This document shows positions 36,451-43,010 of a DNA stretch of 43,010 bases, one piece after another (within the stretch, counting starts at the first letter, position 1; each line of letters starts with the position of its first letter). The position numbers and the translations under genes were made by a program. The stretch comes from Scytonema sp. UIC 10036 (GTDB taxonomy: Bacteria > Cyanobacteriota > Cyanobacteriia > Cyanobacteriales > Nostocaceae). The notes beneath the pieces were generated by a model, which ran no database searches, was not told where the DNA came from, and saw only the letters and a list, made by a program, of their open reading frames with translations. The stretch lies in assembly GCF_009725235.1 (NCBI RefSeq), contig NZ_WJFC01000108.1, positions 1-43,010 on the forward strand, given 5' to 3'.

Positions 36451-38274
36451 ATGGAAGAAGAGTTTCAGAATCGGGTCAAACACTTTACAAGCTTGAAATA
36501 TAAATATAAAGCAACTTCATATCAAGATTCAGCCCCTTCTAGCTTACTGTATCTTATTTTGCAAAAAATTGATATAGGAATTAAACTAACTCAAATTGAG
36601 TTGGATTGGTTAAAAGAGCACAAGCTTTTTGAAACTGTAGAAAATTTCCTGAAAGAGGAACAGCGTAAAGCAGAAGAAATCATAAAACTTGAAAATGAAT
36701 TTTATCATCTCAAGTCTCAGTACAAAATTCCCAACTACTGGAATAGTTTTAAGAATGATATTTCAAGCCCTCTATTTGCAATTCTTTGGAAACTAAACTC
36801 AGAAAATCAGCTGAACTTTGAAGAGATTGAATGGTTAAAGGCAAATCAGCTTTTTGCTACAGTTATAATGATTGAGGAGATGGAACTGCAGCAGCAGTTT
36901 ATTGCGTTAAAAGAGAAATACCACGCAACCAAGTATGAGGACTCATCTCCCTATAATCCATTACACACAATTCTTAAAAAACTAGACACAAAAACACGGC
37001 TAGAATATAGTGAAATTGAATGGTTGATTAATCATGGGTTAGCTGAAACCGTAGCAATTTTTCAGCAACAAGAAACAGAAAGAGAGGCTGTCTTCGCACA
37101 ACTTAAGGACAAGTACAAAGCCAATAAATATACAGAGGTCTCTACAGCTAGTTTATTATACCTGATTTTACAAAAGCTTAATGCCAACGAAGATCTGATT
37201 TACTCAGAAGTGAATTGGCTGGAGCAGCATGGGTTAACTGAAACAATAGCTATAGCTAATGAATTGGAAAAAGAACGAGAGTTTTGTATTTTAAAAAGTA
37301 AGTATAAAGCAGAGCATATAGATGAATTTTCACCATCCAGCCAATTATACAATGTTTTGAAATTAATTGATACAGACAATGCTTTACAAGAGGACAATAT
37401 TGAGTTCTTGAAAAAGTACCAACTTTATGGAACCATTGCCATTGCTAACGAAAAGTATGCTCGCAATCTAAAATCAAAAGTCACATTAGGATGGACTTTA
37501 AGTCAGTCAGAAATTGATTGGTTGGTGAATAATAATCGACATGATATTATTACTTTTGCTCAGCAACATCACTTTATAGAGTTAAAGAGAAGGTTTGGCA
37601 TTTCCGACTCAAAAAATCAATTACCTTTTGAAATATTTTACAAAATTCTGTTGAAACTTGAGTCTAAAGAGCGTTTGGATTCAATATCAGTAGCACATCT
37701 TGTAGAGAGAGACTTTTTATTCAACTCTGGAAAGATAGCGAATGTATATTATACACTGGAAGCAGAATTTTATGAAAAAGAATTCGCTCGAACTCAGGAA
37801 CAATCACATATTCCGACTGCTAGCAATTACTGGCGGAAAGCAGGCGAGCTACAAAGAGCATTGAATATACTTACAAATATAGAGTTAGAAAAAATTTCAG
37901 ACAACCATATCAAATCAGCTATCCTACTTTCTAAAGGTGCTGCTTTGAGAGATATGTTTGATTTAATAAATGCAGAAAGTTCTGCTATAAGAGCAATAGA
38001 CTATAATTCTGAAAATTATCAAGCTTACATTTTATTAGGAATTATATCTTACGATAGAGGTAATTATTTACAAGGGGACTATTTCTTTGAAAAAGCAATG
38101 ATGCTGGGCCGTCAACCCGAAGAAATCGATGACGAAATTAAGCAAATTTTGAAAACAATGACAAGCGATCGTCACAGAAAGAATACTGTTGACCACTTAC
38201 TTAAAAAAGATATAGAGCGTTATGCTTGGGCTAAATTCTATCAAAAGAGAGTGAAGAACAAGGATATAAAATAA
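36451..38274 (+). CDS. 607-residue tandem-repeat protein with TPR-like C-terminus, function unknown
   Basis: About seven repeats of 60-68 residues fill residues ~11-440. The consensus is F-x-x-LK-x-KYKA-x-x-Y-x-x-x-SP-x-S-x-LY-x-IL-x-KLD, then L-x-x-x-EI-x-WL-x-x-H-x-L-x-ETI-x-I and a charged helix; one unit is only a half repeat (SQSEIDWLVNNNRHDIITFA). All look alpha-helical, giving a solenoid. Residues ~450-560 resemble TPR units (SNYWRKAGELQRALNIL, ENYQAYILLGIISYDRGNYL). No enzymatic motif, signal peptide or membrane segment, so probably a cytosolic scaffold. Codon and base use is more AT-rich than its neighbours, suggesting transfer. A SemiSWEET gene begins 25 bp downstream and is probably on the same transcript. 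I do not recognise the family by name. Confidence 0.75.
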   Translation: MEEEFQNRVKHFTSLKYKYKATSYQDSAPSSLLYLILQKIDIGIKLTQIELDWLKEHKLFETVENFLKEEQRKAEEIIKLENEFYHLKSQYKIPNYWNSFKNDISSPLFAILWKLNSENQLNFEEIEWLKANQLFATVIMIEEMELQQQFIALKEKYHATKYEDSSPYNPLHTILKKLDTKTRLEYSEIEWLINHGLAETVAIFQQQETEREAVFAQLKDKYKANKYTEVSTASLLYLILQKLNANEDLIYSEVNWLEQHGLTETIAIANELEKEREFCILKSKYKAEHIDEFSPSSQLYNVLKLIDTDNALQEDNIEFLKKYQLYGTIAIANEKYARNLKSKVTLGWTLSQSEIDWLVNNNRHDIITFAQQHHFIELKRRFGISDSKNQLPFEIFYKILLKLESKERLDSISVAHLVERDFLFNSGKIANVYYTLEAEFYEKEFARTQEQSHIPTASNYWRKAGELQRALNILTNIELEKISDNHIKSAILLSKGAALRDMFDLINAESSAIRAIDYNSENYQAYILLGIISYDRGNYLQGDYFFEKAMMLGRQPEEIDDEIKQILKTMTSDRHRKNTVDHLLKKDIERYAWAKFYQKRVKNKDIK

Positions 38275-38299
38275 AAAAGTTGTCAAAAGGGTGCATTCC

Positions 38300-38554
38300 A
38301 TGGATTTTGTTATGATTTTAGGCTTGCTCGCTGCCACGATTACAACATTTTCCTTCTTGCCACAAATGTTGAAAACATGGCACACAAAATCAGCCAAAGA
38401 TGTGTCCTACATTATGCTGATTTCTTTTAACACGGGTATATTCTTATGGTTGCTCTACGGTATTGCTCTCAAATCCTTGCCAATTATTCTTGCAAACAGC
38501 ATAACTTTAGTTTTTAACCTGATAATTCTATGGCTTAAAATTAAATATAGATAA
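38300..38554 (+). CDS. SemiSWEET sugar transporter
   Basis: 84 residues from the ATG at 38300 (a GTG three codons upstream is in frame). Three membrane helices with the PQ-loop motif in FLPQMLKTWHTKSAKDVSYI and a conserved Asn in SFNTGIFLWLLYGIALKSLP and ANSITLVFNLIILW. SemiSWEETs are half-size SWEETs that dimerise to let sugars such as sucrose or glucose diffuse across the inner membrane. It follows the repeat protein gene by 25 bp and precedes the radical SAM gene by 22 bp, so the three may be co-transcribed. Confidence 0.9.
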   Translation: MDFVMILGLLAATITTFSFLPQMLKTWHTKSAKDVSYIMLISFNTGIFLWLLYGIALKSLPIILANSITLVFNLIILWLKIKYR

Positions 38555-38576
38555 ACCTGTTATTAATTAAACACCT

Positions 38577-40184
38577 GTGACATCTTCTGTATTTTCTGCG
38601 GAACGCCTTTTATTTGAAAGAGCTACTTCCGCGCCGGACGCTATTCCTACTGTATTTGCCTTTCCCAACGAGTACGGTGTGGGCATTACAAGCCTTGGAT
38701 ATCAAGTGGTATGGGCTACTCTGGCTATGCGTTCCGATGTACAGGTGAGCCGTTTATTCACTGATACTCGCGAACAACTTCCCAGAACTCCTGAGTTAGT
38801 CGGATTTTCAATGTCGTGGGAGTTGGATTATGTCAATATCTTGAACTTGCTCGAATCTCTGACAATTCCCATTAGAGCAAATTTTAGAGGCGATCGCGAC
38901 CCTATTGTTTTTGGCGGGGGTCCCGTGCTCACAGCCAACCCCGAACCTTTCGCAGATTTCTTTGATGTCATTTTGCTGGGAGATGGTGAAAATTTATTAG
39001 GGAATTTTATTGAAGCGTATAAAGAAGTTAGAAACGCAGATCGACAAACCCAACTGAAAGCTTTAGCACAAGTTCCTGGTGTTTACGTTCCTAGCTTGTA
39101 TGAAGTGGAGTACCATCCCTCAAATGGAACAATCAAATCCATTCAACCTACTTCTACAGAAATCCCCAGTACACTACACAAGCAAACCTACCGGGGAAAT
39201 ATCCTCTCAGCATCCACAGTCGTTACAGAAAAAGCAGCTTGGGAAAACATCTACATGGTAGAAGTGGTAAGAAGTTGTCCCGAAATGTGCCGTTTCTGTT
39301 TGGCGAGTTATCTCACACTTCCTTTTAGAACTGCTAGTCTGGAAAGCTCGTTAATTCCAGCAATTGAAAAAGGTTTATCAGTGACTAACCGCTTGGGATT
39401 TCTCGGAGCTTCAGTTACCCAACATCCAGAGTTTGAGACTTTGCTAGATTATATCAGTCAGCCAAAGTACGATGACGTGCGTCTCAGTATTGCCTCAGTA
39501 AGAACCAATACAGTGACAGTACAGCTAGCACAAACTTTAGCAAAACGAGACACAAAATCGCTGACTATTGCTGTAGAAAGTGGTTCTGAAAAAGTGCGAC
39601 GTATTGTTAATAAAAAGTTGCAAAATGACGAAATTGTGCAAGCAGCAATCAATGCTAAAGCGGGAGGATTATCTGGGTTAAAACTTTATGGGATGGTCGG
39701 TATTCCCGGTGAAGAACCAGAAGATTTGGATGCAACAGTCGCGATGATGCGCGAACTGAAAAAAGCAGCTCCGGGACTGCGGCTAACACTGGGATGCAGT
39801 ACTTTTGTCCCGAAAGCGCATACTCCCTTCCAATGGTTTGGGGTCAATCCTCAAGCAGAAAAACGACTGCAGTTTTTACAAAAGCAATTTAAACCAAAAG
39901 GGATAGACTTTCGCCCTGAAAGCTACAACTGGTCAATTATTCAAACTTTATTGTCGAGAGGCGATCGCCGACTTTCCGAGATGCTGGAACTGACGCGAAC
40001 ATTTGGAGATTCCTTAGGTAGCTACAAACGTGCTTTCAAACAACTGAAGGGAAAAATTCCCGACCTAGATTTTTACGTTCATGCCAATTGGTCAACGGAA
40101 CAAATACTTCCTTGGAATCACTTGCAAGGACCATTGCCTCAGTCTACACTACTGAAACATTTGGGAGATGCCACTACACTTTAA
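38577..40184 (+). CDS. B12-binding-domain radical SAM protein
   Basis: 535 residues from a GTG at 38577. An N-terminal cobalamin-binding-like Rossmann domain (~20-150, GVGITSLGYQVVWATLAMRS, GGGPVLTANPEPFADFFDVI) without a clear DxHxxG cobalamin motif, then a radical SAM barrel with CPEMCRFC (Cys234, 238, 241). VESGSEKVRRIVNKKL and GLKLYGMVGIPGEEPEDLDA are typical of the methylthiotransferase-like branch. The C-terminal part (WFGVNPQAEKRLQFLQKQFK) fits cyanobacterial homologues. The substrate is unknown. The stop codon overlaps by three bases the stop of an IS630-like remnant on the other strand. Confidence 0.88.
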   Translation: MTSSVFSAERLLFERATSAPDAIPTVFAFPNEYGVGITSLGYQVVWATLAMRSDVQVSRLFTDTREQLPRTPELVGFSMSWELDYVNILNLLESLTIPIRANFRGDRDPIVFGGGPVLTANPEPFADFFDVILLGDGENLLGNFIEAYKEVRNADRQTQLKALAQVPGVYVPSLYEVEYHPSNGTIKSIQPTSTEIPSTLHKQTYRGNILSASTVVTEKAAWENIYMVEVVRSCPEMCRFCLASYLTLPFRTASLESSLIPAIEKGLSVTNRLGFLGASVTQHPEFETLLDYISQPKYDDVRLSIASVRTNTVTVQLAQTLAKRDTKSLTIAVESGSEKVRRIVNKKLQNDEIVQAAINAKAGGLSGLKLYGMVGIPGEEPEDLDATVAMMRELKKAAPGLRLTLGCSTFVPKAHTPFQWFGVNPQAEKRLQFLQKQFKPKGIDFRPESYNWSIIQTLLSRGDRRLSEMLELTRTFGDSLGSYKRAFKQLKGKIPDLDFYVHANWSTEQILPWNHLQGPLPQSTLLKHLGDATTL

Positions 40185-40366
40185 ACGGTCATAAATTGAG
40201 CTTTTTTAAAAGTCTGGAATTGCAGAGTAAGTAAGGAAGTTAATTCTTTTTTATGTGTTTGGTGTGCTGTATTTATAAAATTAGTCATGGCTGCTTTAAA
40301 TTCAGAAAACTCTGGATAATACTTGGAGTATAAACATTGTTGCTTATAGTTGTTCGTATGTAGTAA
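40181..40366 (-). pseudogene. C-terminal remnant of an IS630-type transposase
   Basis: The minus frame reads HTNNYKQQCLYSKYYPEFSE, then FKAAMTNFINTAHQTHKKEL and TSLLTLQFQTFKKAQFMTV before TAA. The last segment matches the usual end of IS630/Tc1-type DDE transposases (a LKSLMTLNFQ-like motif). Only about 60 residues remain; upstream the frame is broken, and no catalytic residue or terminal inverted repeat is visible. Confidence 0.55.
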
Positions 40367-40528
40367 AACCCTTTAATTTATCAAAAAATATTTCCGCAAG
40401 AGTTCTATTAAAACCAGAAGTTCCTTGTTGCAACCCAATATACTTCACTGTTTTGCACGAATACTTTATTCCCTCCTCTTTCCTAAAACCGGCAAACCTG
40501 AGAACTTTCAAGCAGTTTTTTTGTATCA

Positions 40529-41097
40529 TCAGCTTCCCTTGTTACCCATTCTGCAATGACACTTTGACCGTTTTTGTATGCACCAAACAATAGCGCCTAC
40601 AGGAAGAGCGAAGATAACTCCAATTGCTACATGAAAAAGCACGTCAAGAAAATTGTAGTAGGAGAGGTATGTGAGGGAGACAGCTAAAGGGCTGTCCGAG
40701 GAATTAGAGGGATTATCTTTGGCTAATTTAGTAAAATGATGTTTTTAACAGGTTCAGAAGCAACCTGAGAAGAAACACCGCTAACTGCTAAACCCGTAGA
40801 TACGACACTAATTAAAAGCTCCGATCTTTCTTGTCGTTTTTCAGCCGCTGTTTGCTGTACGCGATCGCTTTCGGCTTGTTCAATTTCTACAATACCTCGA
40901 ATAGTAGCAATCATTTCCTCAAATAGTTGTTTGGCTGGGGTAAGGTAGCCTAAATCCACGCGAATTTGTTCCTTAATATTATATTCTGTGCATTTAAGGA
41001 ATTGTTCGCAAAATTCTAAATAAAATAACTATCTCCCGTGTCCTTCATAACAAGATAGACTTGAAAAAACACCAACCATTGCAGTGAAAGTTCCCCT
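40529..41097 (-). pseudogene. Frameshifted gene for a coiled-coil membrane protein
   Basis: One frame runs from about 41097 to a stop at 40723 (NIKEQIRVDLGYLTPAKQLF, then EEMIATIRGIVEIEQAESDR, a coiled-coil region). A second frame, shifted by one base, continues from about 40741 to 40529 and encodes a membrane helix (LFHVAIGVIFALPVGAIVW) and a basic end. Adding one A to the five-A run at 40743-40747 joins them. Together they resemble a cyanobacterial family with a REGIVEIEQAE-like coil and one C-terminal membrane segment. I see no start codon of good quality. The two-frame arrangement may be a pseudogene, a sequencing error or phase variation at the A-run. Confidence 0.5.
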
Positions 41098-41259
41098 GAA
41101 CTTTACCTCTCGGCGATCGAGCGTGTTGGCAATAGATTTATGGTTATCGGTTGGTGTTTAATATTAAGTTAGAACGAGCAAACCGATAAAATTAAGGAGT
41201 GCTTATGGTTCCTTACCGCTCAAATACCTTGTCCAATAATTATTACAGCCACTAAGTTA

Positions 41260-41448
41260 ATGCAAACAACAGCCGAATACTATTGTGCCTTTTGTGGCGA
41301 ATCGAACACAACTTTCGTAGACCTAAGTGCAGGCGGACAGCAATCTTACGTGGAAGATTGCCAAGTTTGCTGCCATCCCAACATTTTGTACGTGAGGGTA
41401 GATGAAGATACGCTTGATGTAGAAATAGATACAGAGTACGAAGAATAA
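41260..41448 (+). CDS. CPXCG-type cysteine-rich zinc-ribbon protein
   Basis: 62 residues. Two cysteine pairs, YYCAFCGE near the start and EDCQVCCHPN in the middle, form a small zinc ribbon, followed by an acidic C-terminus ending EIDTEYEE. This is the layout of the CPXCG-motif cysteine-rich family, in which the first pair is usually CPxCG; here the proline is replaced by alanine (CAFCG). Function unknown. It is the only intact gene between remnants on the opposite strand. Confidence 0.85.
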   Translation: MQTTAEYYCAFCGESNTTFVDLSAGGQQSYVEDCQVCCHPNILYVRVDEDTLDVEIDTEYEE

Positions 41449-41485
41449 ATAGATGAGTTGAATTGATGAGTTGTGACCCCAAATT

Positions 41486-41737
41486 TCATGGCACAGTAAA
41501 CCTGCATATTAACCTATGTTCCCCAACTAATGATTTCTTACCCATTGAGTCAGGAGTAAACTCCTTATTTATGTCTTCCCGATCTACACTACTTAATTTT
41601 GTCCATGTTGTTAAATCTTTGGCTATACTGGTATCAAAACCATTATTAAGACAAATCCCGGTAAGATTGCTAATAAGATAGCGGTCGTGAAAATCATCCC
41701 AGACGGGCCAGAGAGCCGAGTTTTGCAGTCTGCCATT
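41486..41737 (-). pseudogene. Unidentified gene fragment in frame after the HsdM remnant
   Basis: After the HsdM stop the same frame stays open for 83 codons: NSALWPVWDDFHDRYLISNL, TGICLNNGFDTSIAKDLTTW, TKLSSVDREDINKEFTPDS. The pattern HDRYLISN-(x)-G-(x)-GFDTS looks like the end of a real protein and not like a shadow frame, but I cannot name the family. It is not an HsdS subunit. There is no start codon of its own. Confidence 0.4.
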
Positions 41738-42126
41738 TCATCCTACTGCCTCCACATCGTGTAGTAGCTTTTCTAACCCAGAGGCAATTTCTCGCTCAAT
41801 TTCCAATACTTCTCTTATCAACTCCGCTGGATCGTCATCAGAAACAGCCTCAGTTACTTTTGGTTTATAACGCCCAGCAGCTAAATTATAATTATTCTCA
41901 GCAATAGTATCCAAAGTTGCCCACCAACACCGGGGTTCCTCATTTCCCAACTTCAACAGCGTACCCGTTTCCACACCGGGCGGCACTTCAAAACCTGATT
42001 CCTTATATACTTTCCACTGCTTTAACAAATTAGGAATATCATTTTTTTCTGGTGTTTCCGGTCTACCTCCAGCCGTAATTTTATTGGTTTCATAACCATC
42101 ATTATCATAGAATCTCTTAACACAAA
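41738..42126 (-). pseudogene. hsdM: C-terminal remnant of a type I restriction-modification methyltransferase (HsdM)
   Basis: The frame is open from about 42148 to a TGA at 41738 and encodes RFYDNDGYETNKITAGGRPE, NDIPNLLKQWKVYKE, AENNYNLAAGRYKPKVTEAV, DDDPAELIREVLEIEREIAS and LEKLLHDVEAVG, the normal C-terminal part of HsdM proteins. The SAM-binding and NPPF catalytic regions are missing, and hsdS and hsdR are not in the window. It is the remnant of a type I restriction system. Confidence 0.8.
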
Positions 42127-42297
42127 AATTATTTATTAAGAATTTTTTTTAAAGAAAGTATAAATATCCAGGACATTACACTGTTCGGGATTTTTTTTGT
42201 CTGATAATAATTAAAGTCTTACATCCGTTAAAACACTGAAGTCAAGTACCTCTTTCACAAAACTGTTGCGGATTTTACTGTTTCTCATTGGAAAAAT

Positions 42298-42780
42298 ATG
42301 AAGTTATTTGAAAGTTCATTAAAATACGTAAGTATAGGGAATCTAGTGTTAGTAACAATCGCAACTTTATTATTACCGATAATTGATGCCAAAGCGCAAG
42401 AAAAGATAACAAGGCAAATAGAACTGACAAACAACTCAACCAATTTCCCATCTTTACCAGCCCAAGAAAAAGTTTGCCCATCTTCTAGATTGCTACCAAA
42501 ACGCAGTTTTGAAACAACCAAATATTTAGTATATATTTGTAGGGGAGAGAAAGCAGGTTCTCTTGGATACTATGTTCGGGTTTCCAAAACAGAGGGCGGT
42601 AAAACAACGATACCCGTGACTCAAGCAAATGGAGAAACTTATATTGCTGTTAAAGAAGAGTTAGCACACGCCATAAACCCTTACGAGCTGGTAGTGATTA
42701 AAAAGGGGCGTCTCATTCTTAAAGAAAAAGTCAGAAGTGCATTTAAAGGTGACGGTCAACCTTTAACAATTAGTAGATAG
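42298..42780 (+). CDS. Secreted protein of unknown function
   Basis: 160 residues. Signal peptide to about residue 34 (IGNLVLVTIATLLLPIIDAKAQ, cleavage after AKA). The mature part has two cysteines about 22 residues apart (KVCPSS and VYICRG), which may form a disulfide, and a beta-rich sequence (SLGYYVRVSKTEGGKTTIPV, ETYIAVKEE, YELVVIKKGRLILKEKV). I recognise no family, although such small exported proteins are common in cyanobacteria. The TAG stop coincides with the first unit of the following tandem repeat. Confidence 0.7.
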   Translation: MKLFESSLKYVSIGNLVLVTIATLLLPIIDAKAQEKITRQIELTNNSTNFPSLPAQEKVCPSSRLLPKRSFETTKYLVYICRGEKAGSLGYYVRVSKTEGGKTTIPVTQANGETYIAVKEELAHAINPYELVVIKKGRLILKEKVRSAFKGDGQPLTISR

Positions 42781-42965
42781 TGGTTAGTTGTTAGTAGATA
42801 GTTGTTAGTAGATAGTGGTGAACAACCAACAACTAACCAACAACCAACAACTAACCACCAACAACCAACAACTAACAACCAACAACCAACAACTAACAAC
42901 AAACAACAAACAACTAACAACAAACAACAAACAACAAACAACTAACAACTAACAACTAACAACTA
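42777..42965. repeat. Large 7-bp repeat array (GTTAGTA / AACAACC / AACAACT)n
   Basis: A short left arm of GGTTAGT/AGTAGAT units (42777-42820) faces about 140 bp of AACAACC, AACAACT and AACAAAC heptamers, the longest array in the window. The arms are partly inverse complements. Confidence 0.9.
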
Positions 42966-43010
42966 ACTAAACTGTAAAAAGACATACATTCTTAAAGAAA
43001 AAATTAAGCA

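Noticed and set aside
40344..40529. 61-codon minus-strand frame between two remnants
   Set aside because: Fragments of several frames here look partly protein-like, but none is continuous; treated as degraded sequence.
41463..41681. 72-codon plus-strand frame after the zinc-ribbon gene
   Set aside because: Antisense to the better-looking minus-strand fragment following HsdM.
42756..42941. Minus-strand frame of Val/Cys/Leu repeats
   Set aside because: Pure translation of the heptamer array.

Overview
The window is chromosomal DNA of a cyanobacterium, most likely a filamentous Nostocales-type genome. Signs of this are the photosystem II factors Psb27 and Thf1/Psb29, the NDH-1 subunit NdhS, a CpeT/CpcT-type bilin lyase, a deazaflavin (FO) synthase subunit, frequent HIP1 octamers (GCGATCGC, e.g. 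near 760, 2140, 6860, 7326) and many 7-bp short tandem repeats between genes. I see no tRNA, rRNA, CRISPR array or intact insertion sequence.

Layout. 1-2075 (minus): a GT39 membrane glycosyltransferase cut by the left edge and a polyprenyl-phosphate sugar synthase with a GtrA domain, a plausible donor-maker/donor-user pair. 2355-6062 (plus): cofH, psb27 and a secreted GHL10-type glycosidase-like protein. 5840-7465 (minus): mgtE, whose reading frame runs 223 bp into the glycosidase gene and whose leader carries an anti-Shine-Dalgarno copy. 7466-9274: mostly non-coding, with one 48-residue gene that has its own terminator. 9275-16838: a GH15/phosphorylase-kinase-like protein, a DUF2294 gene, a hybrid histidine kinase and a decapitated Rpn-type nuclease gene fused to the kinase's 3' end. 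17148-20096: a sugar nucleotidyltransferase, a YkvA protein and an exbB-exbD pair. 20514-31068: housekeeping genes (small holin-like membrane protein, thf1, CpeT-like lyase, STAS protein, hemF, SRPBCC protein, mrp, rodA, ndhS, HAS-barrel protein, Kef/Usp antiporter). 31371-33805: UDP-xylose synthase and UDP-glucose dehydrogenase, consecutive steps from UDP-glucose to UDP-xylose for surface polysaccharide.

The most unusual stretch is 34141-34965. Three A-rich direct repeats with an exact 32-bp period precede a sigma70-like promoter, then a ~209-nt strongly self-complementary element, then a gene for a 102-residue peptide with a double-glycine leader and a Gly/Ser/Ile-rich repetitive core, closed by a 15-bp stem-loop. 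No maturation enzyme or exporter lies nearby. This is my best candidate for an undescribed system. Second is a 607-residue protein (36451-38274) built of about seven ~65-residue repeats plus a TPR-like end, followed at once by a SemiSWEET sugar transporter.

40181-42148 is a graveyard of broken minus-strand genes (IS630-like tail, frameshifted membrane protein, an unknown fragment, HsdM tail) around one intact small zinc-ribbon gene. The window ends with a secreted protein of unknown function. Repeats are active in shaping genes here: the stop codons of at least six genes lie inside or at the edge of 7-bp tandem-repeat tracts, and three families of larger palindromic repeats recur.
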